A DNA stretch of 64,000 nucleotides from Pseudomonas sp. efr-133-TYG-5. Lineage in GTDB: Bacteria; Pseudomonadota; Gammaproteobacteria; Pseudomonadales; Pseudomonadaceae. The stretch spans positions 124,001 to 188,000 of the forward strand of contig NZ_JARVSM010000002.1 in the NCBI RefSeq assembly GCF_030209175.1, given 5' to 3'. This document shows positions 45,151 through 54,412 of this stretch, one piece after another. The position numbers were made by a program, and so were the translations under genes. Each line of letters starts with the position of its first letter. Position 1 is the first letter of the stretch. The notes beneath the pieces were generated by a model that ran no database searches, was not told where the DNA came from, and saw only the letters and a program-made list of their open reading frames with translations.

Positions 45151-46229
45151 GACACCTGATAACCGCGACTGCTCAGGCAGTTGCCCTGGGCCTGGCGGTA
45201 GGCCTGCACCACTTCCGGTGCGGGCTGGTAGGTCGCGGTGCGCGGATCGAACCCGCTTTGCTGCACCGCGTACTGGTAGCACTGGTAACCGTCCTGCTGC
45301 ACCTGCTCCGGGGACTGGCCGTTGGCCGGATACGCCTCGACGTCATAGCCATTGCCGGTCGGTGGCGGCGCTTGCTGCACCGGCGGCTCGACCACCACGT
45401 AGTCCTGGGTCGCTTCCTGGTAGGCGTAGTACGAACCGGCGGCAAGGAACAGCAGCGAACCGCCAATCCACACTTCACGGGCGTAATCCGGCAGATACTG
45501 AATACGAATCCCGCGCGGCGGCTGGACCACGATGTAGCGCGGGCCCTGTGGGCGGTACCAGTAGCCGCCGGAGAAGAAGTAGTCCTGGCCGCGGTACGGC
45601 ACGCGGTATTCGCGATCGGGGAAGCGATCGATCACATGCCCCGGGCGGTACTGCGGGCCGGGGCCCCAGCCGTTGCCATGGCCGTCCGGACGCCCCGGCC
45701 AGCGACGGTCGTCGGGCCGGTTGCCGCCCTGCCATTGCGGGTGATAGCCGTTTTGCGGGCGTTCGTCGCGGTAGTAACCCTGGCGGGGTTCCTGGGTCTG
45801 GCGCACGGCGTCGGGCCGTGGCTGGATCGGCAGGCTGTTGGCCGGCAGTTGCGGCGGCGGTGGGGGCTGGCGCACCGGATTGGGGTTGTAGGCCGGACGG
45901 TTCTGGTCGTGGTTCTGCCATTGGCCATTATTGTGCGGCTGGCCGTTGTGCTCGAACTGGCGGCTGTTGTCGCCGCGAATGATTTCGTTGTTCTGTGGCC
46001 GTGGCTGATTCTGCTGCGGGTTATTCTGCGGGCGCGGCTGATTCTGTGGCGGCTGATTCTGCGGACGCGGCGGGTTGTTGCCGCCATGGCCCTGATTGTT
46101 GCCCTGATGTTCCGGCCCGCGTCCGCCGCCATTGGGGCTGCGGCTTTCGGGATCGTCGGCCAGTGCTTGCGCGCTGACACTCACACACAGCAAACCAACA
46201 CCGGCCAGACGCCAGATGCGCGACTTCAT
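45144..46229 (-). CDS. DUF6515-type secreted protein with Pro/Gln/Asn-rich region
   Basis: 361 residues with a signal peptide (MKSRIWRLAGVGLLCVSVSAQALA). Residues about 25-180 are low-complexity, rich in Pro, Gln, Asn and Gly with repeated PQNQP-like units. Then comes a structured part with REYRVPYRGQDYFFSGGYWYRP and one membrane-like stretch (VWIGGSLLFLAAGSYYAY), and a C-terminal Cys-containing repeat-like end (GYQCYQYAVQQSGFDP, NCLSSRGYQ). ATG 46229 has SD GAGGAAA; GTG 46241 is the alternative. Function unknown; envelope location is inferred. Confidence 0.85.
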   Translation of the reverse strand: MKSRIWRLAGVGLLCVSVSAQALADDPESRSPNGGGRGPEHQGNNQGHGGNNPPRPQNQPPQNQPRPQNNPQQNQPRPQNNEIIRGDNSRQFEHNGQPHNNGQWQNHDQNRPAYNPNPVRQPPPPPQLPANSLPIQPRPDAVRQTQEPRQGYYRDERPQNGYHPQWQGGNRPDDRRWPGRPDGHGNGWGPGPQYRPGHVIDRFPDREYRVPYRGQDYFFSGGYWYRPQGPRYIVVQPPRGIRIQYLPDYAREVWIGGSLLFLAAGSYYAYQEATQDYVVVEPPVQQAPPPTGNGYDVEAYPANGQSPEQVQQDGYQCYQYAVQQSGFDPRTATYQPAPEVVQAYRQAQGNCLSSRGYQVSY

Positions 46230-46361
46230 GCTTTTCCTCACTGCGGGTTAGGGCCTGTAGCTAAGACCGGGAATCTACACACCGGGTTCTGCAACAGGTT
46301 ATCAGTCACGCAACTTATTTATTGAGTGGCGATGGCCTCGGCACGGCAAATCGCAGGCAAG

Positions 46362-46389
46362 AAAAAAGGGAGACCCGTCGGCCTCCCTT
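46362..46389 (-). terminator. Minus-strand Rho-independent terminator with no annotated gene upstream
   Basis: Read on the minus strand: AAGGGAG / CTCCCTT stem with 10-nt loop followed by TTTTTTC. It is oriented to end a transcript coming from 46400-46600, where I find no convincing protein gene. Confidence 0.75.
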
Positions 46390-46575
46390 CTAGAGAACTT
46401 CGTCCTGGCTCGACGCTTTTGACGTCGGCTCACCTCACGCCGTCTTCTGGACAGTGTGCAGCTCGGGGGCCGGCACGTCCCCGGTGGGGGCGGCGGCCGC
46501 GGCGGGCCTGATTGGGCGGGCCGCAGTGGACTGTGTTACCGAGCAGTGATTCTGGTGTTAAGAATAGGCCGGACG
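46390..46575 (-). ncRNA. Candidate small RNA or leader transcript
   Basis: Positional candidate only. The interval divergent from the lrp gene ends in a strong intrinsic terminator and contains several stable hairpins, for example GGGGACGTGCCGGCCCC and GACGT-CAAAA-GCGTC read on the minus strand. A 64-codon open frame (46430-46624, TTG start) crosses it, but its C-terminal half is Arg/Gly/Pro-rich like non-coding GC-rich sequence. A start of transcription near 46575 is a guess from TATTCT at about 46565-46570. Confidence 0.3.
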
Positions 46576-46616
46576 CGGCGACAGATGATTGCGAAGATTG
46601 CTCAAATAAACACCAC

Positions 46617-46646
46617 TTGCGCAATTTTTAACCCTGGATAGATAAT
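46617..46646 (+). promoter_or_regulatory. Possible promoter of the lrp-type gene
   Basis: TTGCGC and GATAAT with an 18-bp spacer, 33 bp before the ATG at 46679; an SD AAAGGAC follows. The -35 element is imperfect. Confidence 0.4.
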
Positions 46647-46678
46647 CCGCCGCAATAGTTAGAACAAAGGACCGTTTC

Positions 46679-47158
46679 ATGAGCAAACTCGACCGTTACG
46701 ACCTGAGCATATTGGCGGAATTGCAACGCGACGCCCGCATCTCCAACCAGGAGCTGGCCGAGCGCATCGGTCTGTCGCCCTCCCCGTGCTCGCGCCGGGT
46801 CAAGCAACTGGAGGACGACGGCTACATTTCCCGCCAGGTGGCCCTGCTCGATCGCAAGATGCTCGGTCTGAGCCTGACCGCCTATGTGCTGATCGGCATG
46901 GACCGGCACACGCCGGAGCGTTTCGAAAACTTCGAAGCGGCGATCCGCACCCTGCCGCAAGTGCTGGAATGCAGCCTGGTGACCGGGGTCGATGCCGACT
47001 ACCAGCTGAAGGTGGTGGTGCCGGACATGGACCACTATCAGAAACTGCTGCTGGGGCATCTGACCCGGATCGAAGGCGTGACCAGCGTACGTTCGAGTTT
47101 TGTGCTGAACCAGGTGCTCAACAGCACCGAGCTGCCGCTGACCCACCTGCGCAGCTGA
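46679..47158 (+). CDS. Lrp/AsnC-family regulator
   Basis: 159 residues. Helix-turn-helix in KLDRYDLSILAELQRDARIS and LSPSPCSRRVKQLEDDGYIS, then the RAM domain with LIGMDRHTPERFENFEAAI and CSLVTGVDADYQLKVVVPD. Well-formed and full length. Target unknown; the divergent side carries only the candidate short RNA. ATG 46679 follows SD AAAGGAC. Confidence 0.93.
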   Translation: MSKLDRYDLSILAELQRDARISNQELAERIGLSPSPCSRRVKQLEDDGYISRQVALLDRKMLGLSLTAYVLIGMDRHTPERFENFEAAIRTLPQVLECSLVTGVDADYQLKVVVPDMDHYQKLLLGHLTRIEGVTSVRSSFVLNQVLNSTELPLTHLRS

Positions 47159-47162
47159 CATC

Positions 47163-47260
47163 GCCTTCGCGAGCAAGCCCGCTCACGGTATTGAGCTTCG
47201 TCAAGCACACTATTTGTGTACAACCAAGATCCCCCGCGGGAGCGGGCTTGCTCGCGAACA
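47163..47260. repeat. REP-type inverted pair, tail-to-tail
   Basis: CCTTCGCGAGCAAGCCCGCTCACGG ... CCCGCGGGAGCGGGCTTGCTCGCGAA just after the lrp stop. Confidence 0.78.
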
Positions 47261-47375
47261 GGCCGGTACAGGCGACGAATGACTGCGGCACACCGACGCA
47301 GGTCAATGCTGCATCAATCGTCGCTGGCGTATACTCGCCGCCGCCCTTTCAGCCGTACAGCGCCGGAGATGCCCG

Positions 47376-47585
47376 ATGGATCCAGCAGTATTTGAAGAGT
47401 GGATGATGACCGGCCTGGTCAGCATCCTGATCATTTTCATGGGTTTCATCGTCTGGGATCTGGCGAAAAAATCCAAGGCCGGACGCTTCGGCTCGTTCAT
47501 CCTGTTCTTCGTGCTGGGCCTGGGCGTGGCCGCGTTCATCATCAAGAGCGTGGTGATTGGCCTGATCGAATCCGGCGCCTTATAA
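47376..47585 (+). CDS. DUF2788 small membrane protein
   Basis: 69 residues with two membrane helices (about 10-29 and 40-62) separated by the basic loop [12 protein letters not shown]. Matches the DUF2788 family of short inner-membrane proteins of unknown role. SD CGGAGA before ATG 47376. Its last 6 bases overlap the 3' end of the convergent pseudouridine synthase gene. Confidence 0.87.
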   Translation: MDPAVFEEWMMTGLVSILIIFMGFIVWDLAKKSKAGRFGSFILFFVLGLGVAAFIIKSVVIGLIESGAL

Positions 47586-48215
47586 GCGCGCCGGCACTTC
47601 CCGCCACTGGCCCTGATCGAGGCCGTCGATTGTCCAGTCGCCGATCCTCACTCGCACCAGGCGCAGGGTCGGCAGGCCCACCGCCGCCGTCATCCGGCGC
47701 ACCTGACGATTGCGCCCCTCACGAATCACCAATTCCAGCCAACAGGTCGGCACGCTTTTGCGAAAGCGCACCGGCGGATTGCGCGGCCACAGCGTGGGCT
47801 CGTCCAGCTGCCGCGCCTCGGCGGGCAAGGTCATGCCGTCGTTGAGCTCGACACCGTCGCGCAGGCGCTGCAACTGCTCAGCCGTCGGCTCGCCTTCGAC
47901 CTGCACCCAATACGTCTTGGCCAGTTTGTATTTCGGATCGGCGATCCGTGCCTGCAACTGGCCGTCGTTGGTCAGCAGCAACAGGCCTTCGCTATCGCGA
48001 TCCAGGCGTCCGGCCGGGTAGATTCCCGGCACATCGATGTAATCCTTGAGCGTCGCCCGCCCTTCGCCGTCGCTGAATTGCGTGAGGACATCGAACGGTT
48101 TGTTGAACAGGATCAGCTTCGGCTCGGCCGGCGGTGCCTTGGCGACACGCCGCGGGGCAGAAGACGAAGGCTTCGCGCCTGGGCGGCGGGAAGGTGGACG
48201 TGGGGGACGAGGCAT
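47580..48215 (-). CDS. rluE: rRNA large-subunit pseudouridine synthase, RluE/RsuA family
   Basis: 211 residues. A disordered Pro/Arg-rich start is followed by [15 protein letters not shown], the catalytic motif [18 protein letters not shown] (Asp in GRLDRDS) and the C-terminal [24 protein letters not shown], diagnostic for the RsuA/RluB/E/F group. The absence of an S4 domain fits RluE, which modifies 23S rRNA at position 2457 in E. coli. ATG 48215; TTG 48221 is possible. Confidence 0.92.
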   Translation of the reverse strand: MPRPPRPPSRRPGAKPSSSAPRRVAKAPPAEPKLILFNKPFDVLTQFSDGEGRATLKDYIDVPGIYPAGRLDRDSEGLLLLTNDGQLQARIADPKYKLAKTYWVQVEGEPTAEQLQRLRDGVELNDGMTLPAEARQLDEPTLWPRNPPVRFRKSVPTCWLELVIREGRNRQVRRMTAAVGLPTLRLVRVRIGDWTIDGLDQGQWREVPARL

Positions 48216-48287
48216 GGGCAAAACAACATCTGGCGATCTGGGCTGACAATGCTAGTGCCCGGATCGCCAAATGACCACGACAAACCG

Positions 48288-49751
48288 TTAACGGAACGGC
48301 GGTTCGTCGAAGCTGCGCAGTTTGCGCGAGTGCAGCGAGTTGAGTTCGGTGCGCAGCAGGTCGACGGCTTCGATACCGATCTTCAGATGCTGGCTGACCG
48401 CGCGCTCATAGAACGCATTGGCCGAGCCCGGCAGTTTGATCTCACTGTGCAGCGGCTTGTCGGAAACACACAGCAGCGTGCCGTACGGCACCCGCAGGCG
48501 ATAACCCTGGGCGGCGATGGTACCGCTTTCCATGTCCACCGCGACGGCGCGGGACAGGTTGATCAACGGTCGCTCCTGGGCCCAGCGCAGCTCCCAGTTG
48601 CGGTCGTCGTAGGTCAACACCGTGCCGGTACGCAGGCGCTTCTTGAGGTCGTCGCCCTTCTCGCCGGTGATGTTCGCCGCCGCTTGCTGCAACGCCAGTT
48701 GCACTTCGGCCAGCGCCGGGATCGGAATGTTCGGCGGCACTACGCGGTCGAGAATGCCGTCGCGGCGCATGTAGGCGTGGGCCAGCACATAGTCGCCGAT
48801 GGTCTGCGACTGCCGCAGGCCGCCGCAGTGACCGATCATCAGCCAGCAATGCGGACGCAGCACCGCCAGGTGGTCGGTGATGTTCTTGGCGTTGGACGGG
48901 CCGACGCCGATGTTGACCAGGGTCACGCCGTGGCCATCGCTGGCGATCAGGTGATAGGCCGGCATCTGGTAGCGGTGCCAGACCACCCCGGCGGCAATCG
49001 CCGAGGCTTCGCCGTGGTCCATGCCTTTTTCGATGATGACGTTGCCCGGCAGCACCATGCGCACGAAACGCGGGTCGCGGCGCAATTGCTCCAGGCCATG
49101 GACGATGAACTGGTCGACATAGCGGTGATAGTTGGTCAGCAGGATCCAGGGCTGCACATGGCGCCAGTCACTGCCGGTGTAGTGCACCAGCCGGCGCAGG
49201 GAGAAGTCCACCCGCGCCGCGTCGAACAGCGCCAGCGGCAACGGATCGGTGTTTTCCCAGTCGTAGAGGCCGTCGGCGATGCCATCGGTGGCGGCGGACA
49301 GGTCGGTACTCGGGAACACCCGAGCCAGCACGGCGGCGGTCACGCCGGAGCCGGCCAGCTCGTCGCCCTGCTCGACCACGTACGGATACGGGATGTTCTG
49401 CTGGCTGACACCGACTTCCACGGTCACGGTGAAGTCGTGCATCAACGGCACCAGTTGCTCCAGCAGGTATTTGCGGAACGCCTTGGGATGGGTGACGGTG
49501 ACGCTGTAGGTGCCTGGCAGCTGCACCTTGGCGTAGGCGCGGGTGGTCTGCGGCACTTCGCCCTGGCAGTGATAGGTCAGGCGCAGCTCGGGATAACGGA
49601 ACAGGGCACGTTGCTCGGCGTCAGGCTCGACGCGATCCTTGAGATAACGCTTGAGCGCGCAATTCAGTGCAGTGGTGGCCTGCTCATGCAGCTCGGCCAG
49701 GCGATCCACGGCTTGTTCGGCGGTTTGAACGACAATAAACGCTTCGGTCAC
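48288..49751 (-). CDS. amn: AMP nucleosidase
   Basis: 487 residues. The N-terminal AMP-nucleosidase domain (about 1-175) and C-terminal phosphorylase-like domain with GHGVTLVNIGVGPSNAKN, GHCGGLRQSQTIGDYVLA and AVDMESGTIAAQGY are present. The enzyme cleaves AMP to adenine and ribose 5-phosphate, limiting the adenylate pool. I chose GTG 49751 with SD AGGAAG; ATG 49787 would add 12 residues and lacks an SD. The gene order around it matches other pseudomonads. Confidence 0.94.
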   Translation of the reverse strand: MTEAFIVVQTAEQAVDRLAELHEQATTALNCALKRYLKDRVEPDAEQRALFRYPELRLTYHCQGEVPQTTRAYAKVQLPGTYSVTVTHPKAFRKYLLEQLVPLMHDFTVTVEVGVSQQNIPYPYVVEQGDELAGSGVTAAVLARVFPSTDLSAATDGIADGLYDWENTDPLPLALFDAARVDFSLRRLVHYTGSDWRHVQPWILLTNYHRYVDQFIVHGLEQLRRDPRFVRMVLPGNVIIEKGMDHGEASAIAAGVVWHRYQMPAYHLIASDGHGVTLVNIGVGPSNAKNITDHLAVLRPHCWLMIGHCGGLRQSQTIGDYVLAHAYMRRDGILDRVVPPNIPIPALAEVQLALQQAAANITGEKGDDLKKRLRTGTVLTYDDRNWELRWAQERPLINLSRAVAVDMESGTIAAQGYRLRVPYGTLLCVSDKPLHSEIKLPGSANAFYERAVSQHLKIGIEAVDLLRTELNSLHSRKLRSFDEPPFR

Positions 49752-49860
49752 GATCAGCTTCCTGTGTTCTGACTTGCAGAGCTTCATCTTGCCTGCATCG
49801 TGGCGTCACGGAAACAGTGGCGTTGTGGCTATTTCTCAATCTCTTGAACCAAGCAGATTC

Positions 49861-49953
49861 CCTGTGGGAGCGAGCCTGCTCGCGAATACGCAGGGTCATT
49901 CAACACAGAGGTCGACTGATACACCGCTTTCGCGAGCAGGCTCGCTCCCACAG
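49861..49953. repeat. REP-type inverted repeat pair
   Basis: CCTGTGGGAGCGAGCCTGCTCGCGAA ... CTTTCGCGAGCAGGCTCGCTCCCACAG: the cleanest pair in the window, between amn and the aidB-like gene. Confidence 0.88.
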
Positions 49954-49970
49954 AGGAAATGTCTGTGGTT

Positions 49971-51620
49971 TCAGAACCCCTGCGGGGTCGAGCGAGCGAC
50001 GATGGCTTCGACATCCAGCCCCCGCGGCAACGCACCGTACACACGCCCGCCACCACTCAGCCGACTGGCAATAAACGCATCACTCACCGCCGCATTTCCC
50101 GCCTCCAGCAACAACCTGGCCTGCAGACCCAGCGCAATGTCTTCGGTCAGTTGCCGGGCCCGATACTGAATGTCCGAGGTGTCCTTGAACTGCGCCTGCA
50201 ACTGCTGGATATGCGCAGCCAGACGCTTGTCGCCATGGCCGTCGCCCAGCTCGCTGAACAGCACATCGAGCACGCCCGGCTCCTTCGACAGCGCACGCAG
50301 CACGTCGAGGCATTGCACGTTGCCCGAGCCTTCCCAGGTCGAATTCACCGGTGCCTCGCGGTACAGACGCGGCAGGATGCTGTCTTCGACATACCCGGCG
50401 CCGCCCATGCATTCGGCGGCCTCGTTGATCATGGCTGGCGCGCGTTTGCAGATCCAGTACTTGCCCACCGCCGTGACCAGCCGGGCAAATTGCGCCTCGT
50501 GACGGTCGTCCAGATGATCCAGTGCCCTGCCCATGCGCAGGCTCAGGGCCAGCGCCGCTTCGCTTTCCAGGGCCAGGTCGGCCAGCACGTTCTGCATCAG
50601 CGGCTGTTCGCTGAGCAGTTTGCCAGCGACCTTGCGGTGCGCGCAGTGATGGCTGGCCTGGGTCAGCGCCTGGCGCATCAGCGCGCTGGAACCGACCATG
50701 CAGTCGAACCGGGTCATGGCCACCATCTCGATGATGGTCGGCACACCGCGCCCCTCTTCGCCGACCATCCACGCCAGCGCGCCGCGGAATTCAACTTCGC
50801 TGGAAGCGTTGGACTGGTTGCCGAGCTTGTTTTTCAGACGCTGGATGTAGAACTGATTGCGCGTGTCGTCGGGGCGATGGCGCGGCAGCAGGAAGCAGGT
50901 CAGGCCCTTGTCGGTCTGCGCCAGGGTGAGGAACGCATCGCACATCGGCGCCGAACAGAACCACTTGTGCCCGACCAGTTCATAGGCCTGCCCCGGACCG
51001 CTGGCGCCCACCGGATAGGCCTTGGTGGTGTTGGCCCGCACGTCGGTGCCACCCTGCTTTTCGGTCATTGCCATGCCGATGGTGACCCCGGCCTTGTGCG
51101 CCATGCCGACGTTGCGCGGGTCATATTCGCTGGCGAGGATTTTCGGCAGCCATTGCCTGGCCAGATCCGCTTGCAGGCGCAGGGCCGGCACACTGGCGAA
51201 CGTCATGGTCAGCGGGCAGCCACTGCCGGCCTCGGCCTGGCTGTGCAGATAGGACATGGACGCCCGGGCGACATGCGCGCCGTCCTGGGGATGCGTCCAC
51301 GGCAATGAGGTCAAGCCATGCTCGATGGCGGTACGCATCAACTGGTGATACGCCGGGTGAAACTCCACCAGGTCGATGCGATGACCGTAGCGGTCATGGC
51401 TGGCGAACACCGGTTTGTTCTGATTGGCGAGGAACCCGGCTTCCATCAGCGGCCCGCCGGCCAGGGCGCCGTAGGCGTCGATCCGCGACTCGGCCCAACC
51501 GGCGCCAAACCGCCGCGACCACTCCTGCAACGGCAGGTCGATGCGGTACAGGTTGGTGCCGTCGAGCGACGGCGGCTGGTTGCTGACTTCGTGGGTTTCG
51601 GCGAACTGATGCAGGTTCAT
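49971..51620 (-). CDS. aidB: AidB-like acyl-CoA dehydrogenase
   Basis: 549 residues, like E. coli AidB (541), longer than ordinary acyl-CoA dehydrogenases. Motifs include MAMTEKQGGTDVRANTT, GHKWFCSAPMCDAFLTLAQ and AAECMGGAGYVEDSILPRLYREAPVNSTWEGSG. AidB is an FAD flavoprotein that binds DNA and is linked to alkylation resistance; isovaleryl-CoA dehydrogenase activity is weak in E. coli. ATG 51620 with SD AAGGAGC. The symbol is by similarity; P. aeruginosa has an acyl-CoA dehydrogenase gene at this place. Confidence 0.88.
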   Translation of the reverse strand: MNLHQFAETHEVSNQPPSLDGTNLYRIDLPLQEWSRRFGAGWAESRIDAYGALAGGPLMEAGFLANQNKPVFASHDRYGHRIDLVEFHPAYHQLMRTAIEHGLTSLPWTHPQDGAHVARASMSYLHSQAEAGSGCPLTMTFASVPALRLQADLARQWLPKILASEYDPRNVGMAHKAGVTIGMAMTEKQGGTDVRANTTKAYPVGASGPGQAYELVGHKWFCSAPMCDAFLTLAQTDKGLTCFLLPRHRPDDTRNQFYIQRLKNKLGNQSNASSEVEFRGALAWMVGEEGRGVPTIIEMVAMTRFDCMVGSSALMRQALTQASHHCAHRKVAGKLLSEQPLMQNVLADLALESEAALALSLRMGRALDHLDDRHEAQFARLVTAVGKYWICKRAPAMINEAAECMGGAGYVEDSILPRLYREAPVNSTWEGSGNVQCLDVLRALSKEPGVLDVLFSELGDGHGDKRLAAHIQQLQAQFKDTSDIQYRARQLTEDIALGLQARLLLEAGNAAVSDAFIASRLSGGGRVYGALPRGLDVEAIVARSTPQGF

Positions 51621-51718
51621 GACGGGGCTCCTTGATCGGCCAGAGCTCCAGTTAAGCACCGCCCCGGACCCGATCAAAGTGTCATACCGGCCTAAATACC
51701 GGCGCTTTCACCCTGTAT

Positions 51719-54064
51719 TCAGGACAACACCCGCCGCTCCAGCGCGGCCTGCAAGTCTTCGAATTTCACCGGTTTGCTCAGGTAATCGATCAACGCGCCG
51801 GCGCCGCAATGCTCGCGCTCCGCGGTCAACGCGAGCATGAACACCGGAAGATGAGCACAGCCCGGCAGGTCGCGGATCTGGCAGGCCAGCGAAGCACCAT
51901 CGAGGCTCGGCAGCTGACCATCGATCAGCACCGCATCGACCGTTTCCCGTTGCAGGCAATCGAGCGCCGTCGTGGCGTTGTCGGCGGTGCGCACGCGAAA
52001 CCCGAGCTTGAGCAGCATGCCGCGCAGCACCAGTTGGTTGACGCTGTTGTCGTCCACCAGCAACACCGTGCAATCCTGCGGCGCGCGCTCGCCGAGGCGC
52101 GGAGCGAGCGGTGCCGGCTCGACCGCCGGCAGCTCGAATTCGACATCCAGCTGGAAACGGCTGCCGCGACCCGGCTCGGAGCGGTGGGTCAGCTTGCCAC
52201 CGAGCAATTCGACCAGTTGTCGGCAGATCGCCAGGCCAACGCCGAGGCCGCCGTACTCGCGGGTCATCGAACCGTCGAGCTGGAAGAAGCGCTGGTACAT
52301 GGTTGCCTCGCCGAGATCGGTGAAACCGATGCCGGTATCGATCACCGCAAAGGACAGCGCCAGGCGATTGTCCGGCAGCGGCTTGCCGGTGACCCGCAGG
52401 GCCAGGCCGCCGACGCGGGTGAACTTGATCGCGTTGTCGAGCAGGCACTCCAGGCACTGCGCCAGTTTCGCGCTGTCGCCGTACAGGCGATCCGGCAGGG
52501 TCGGCAGCACGTCGACCTTGAAATCCAGCGACTTGCCCGCTGCATTGCCATCGAACTGCGCGCGCAAGGCCTCGACCACGCCGCGCAGGCTGAAACTGGC
52601 CGGCGTCGCCTTGAGCTTGCCGGCCTGCAGTTCAGTGAGGGTGAGGATGCCGTTGACCATGCGCATCATGTCCCGCGCGGAACCGGCGGCCGTCTGCTGG
52701 TACTGCTCGAGTTCCGGGTCCAGGTCCACGGTCTGCATCAACTCGAGGGAGCCGATCACACCGTTCATCGGCGTGCGCAGTTCGTGGGTCAGCGTGGCGA
52801 GGAATTCGTCCTTGAGCTTGTTGCTGTGGGCCAGTTGCTGGTTGAGCACTTCGAGCTTCTGTCCGGCATCGAACAGGGTCTGCGCCTGCTGCTCGCGCAT
52901 GGCATTGATGCGATCGGCCAGCGCCAGCGACAGCAGCGCGACTTCGATGGCCGAGCCGATCTGGCTGGCGTACATGGTCAGGAAGACGTTCGGCAGCAAG
53001 CCCAGCACCATCAGCGTATTGACGATCCCGCCGAGGAGGAACGCCGACCAGGCGATGATGAAGTAGCGCGCCACCCGCAGGCCGCGCCACCAGGCGAGAA
53101 TACCGGCGGCGAAAATCACCACGGTGAAGGTCAGCGCCAGCGTCGTCGCCAGGCGCAGGGCCAGGGCGTAGCTGGTCATCAGCGACAGGCCGACCACCAG
53201 CGCACCGAATGCAATCAGGGCGATGAGCAACCGGTCGAGCCAGCGACTGTGGTGCCTGGTCTGCAGGAAACTGCGGGCGAACTGGCTGCCGAACAGCCCC
53301 GCGCAGCCGATGAAAAACGGCGTGGCGGCATTGGCCCACCACGGGTTGTCCGGCCAGAAGTATTCGACGGCCGCGCCGTTGACCGACAACTGATAGAGGC
53401 CGAACGAGGCGATATAGAAGATGTAATAGAGGTAGCTGGTGTCGCGCACGCTGAGGTAAATGAACAGGTTGTAGACCACCATGCCCAGCAGCACGCCATA
53501 AATGATCCCCAGCACGTACAGGCGCACCGGCTGGTCTTCGAGGTACGCGGTGCTCGACCAGAGCGTCACCGGTGCCTGGATCGACCCTTCGCTGGCCAGG
53601 CGCAGATAGACCGTCTGCGCCTGATCAGGAGCGAAGTTCAGATCGAACAGGTAGTTGTTCTGGCGAATCTCGCGACTGGCGAACGGCAAGGCGTCGCCGG
53701 TCTGTCGTGCCAGATGATAGTTGCCATTGGCATCGGCCAGGTACAGGTCGAGGTGATCGAGCGGCGGATACGCCAGCTCCAGCAGCCAGGTGCGCTGCGC
53801 CGACGGATTGCTTGGCCGGTAATGCAGGTCGATTTTCAGCCAGAACGCCGAACGCGAATAACCGGCGTTGAGCGTGGCGTTGTCGTGGGCCTTGAAGTTG
53901 CCGGCAGCGGCCTGCGCGCGGACGTCGGCAATGGTCGCCTGACCGCTCGCGTCTTCGAACACTTGCAGGGCACGGCCCAAAGGCAGGCTTTGGGTGAATT
54001 CGTCGAATTCGACGGCGTTTGCCAGGAGGGGCAAACAGAACAGCAACATCAACAAATAGCGCAT
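51719..54064 (-). CDS. ladS: LadS hybrid sensor kinase (7TM-DISM receptor)
   Basis: 781 residues, near the P. aeruginosa LadS length. Layout: signal peptide (1-17), periplasmic 7TMR-DISMED2 domain (about 25-170), seven-helix DISM membrane domain (about 182-390), HisKA with His427 in FLATLTHELRTPMNGVIG, HATPase with Asn544 and VIDTGIGF, and a receiver with VLLVDDNSVNQ and phosphoacceptor Asp715 (VLIDGQLPSLDG). In P. aeruginosa LadS senses calcium and boosts the GacS/GacA-Rsm path toward biofilm and type VI secretion. Position next to thiD-thiE-hemL agrees with the P. aeruginosa gene order. Confidence 0.92.
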   Translation of the reverse strand: MRYLLMLLFCLPLLANAVEFDEFTQSLPLGRALQVFEDASGQATIADVRAQAAAGNFKAHDNATLNAGYSRSAFWLKIDLHYRPSNPSAQRTWLLELAYPPLDHLDLYLADANGNYHLARQTGDALPFASREIRQNNYLFDLNFAPDQAQTVYLRLASEGSIQAPVTLWSSTAYLEDQPVRLYVLGIIYGVLLGMVVYNLFIYLSVRDTSYLYYIFYIASFGLYQLSVNGAAVEYFWPDNPWWANAATPFFIGCAGLFGSQFARSFLQTRHHSRWLDRLLIALIAFGALVVGLSLMTSYALALRLATTLALTFTVVIFAAGILAWWRGLRVARYFIIAWSAFLLGGIVNTLMVLGLLPNVFLTMYASQIGSAIEVALLSLALADRINAMREQQAQTLFDAGQKLEVLNQQLAHSNKLKDEFLATLTHELRTPMNGVIGSLELMQTVDLDPELEQYQQTAAGSARDMMRMVNGILTLTELQAGKLKATPASFSLRGVVEALRAQFDGNAAGKSLDFKVDVLPTLPDRLYGDSAKLAQCLECLLDNAIKFTRVGGLALRVTGKPLPDNRLALSFAVIDTGIGFTDLGEATMYQRFFQLDGSMTREYGGLGVGLAICRQLVELLGGKLTHRSEPGRGSRFQLDVEFELPAVEPAPLAPRLGERAPQDCTVLLVDDNSVNQLVLRGMLLKLGFRVRTADNATTALDCLQRETVDAVLIDGQLPSLDGASLACQIRDLPGCAHLPVFMLALTAEREHCGAGALIDYLSKPVKFEDLQAALERRVLS

Positions 54065-54412
54065 TGAAGCCCCAGCGTGGCTTGTCCGGTTGTGTCAGGA
54101 AGCCCCCCATTCCCTTTGAGTAGACGTAAAACCGGTATTACCTGTTATTGGTTTGGATCCACTCTAGCATAGCCGTTGATGGCCATTGAGCACCATTGAA
54201 ATTTTTCCTATAAAGGCTCTAGAACGGGCGTTTCAGAGCAGAGCAGCGGGCTAGAGCTGTTGGCCTGGTCAACTTGTTGCAGCGATCGCAGCCGACGCCG
54301 GCGCCCTGCAGGGAATGCATGGCCATGCAGCAGCCGCCGCCGGCCGCGATCTTTCGATCTTGCTCTGCGGCACTGAACCCGAAAATCAGGTTTGGTGGTA
54401 AGCTCGCGCACC
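54065..54412. other. Divergent ladS / thiD intergenic region
   Basis: 348 bp without a gene, carrying the promoters of ladS and thiD. The ladS side (54110-54210) is AT-rich; the thiD side (54285-54370) holds a GC-rich inverted stretch ending GCCGCGATCTTTCGATCTTGC, like a common fluorescens-group intergenic repeat. I looked for a TPP riboswitch before thiD and saw none of its conserved elements. Confidence 0.5.

Noticed and set aside
54065..54412. TPP riboswitch before thiD
   Set aside because: I looked for the conserved CTGAGA and ACCTGA...GGATAATGCC elements and found neither.
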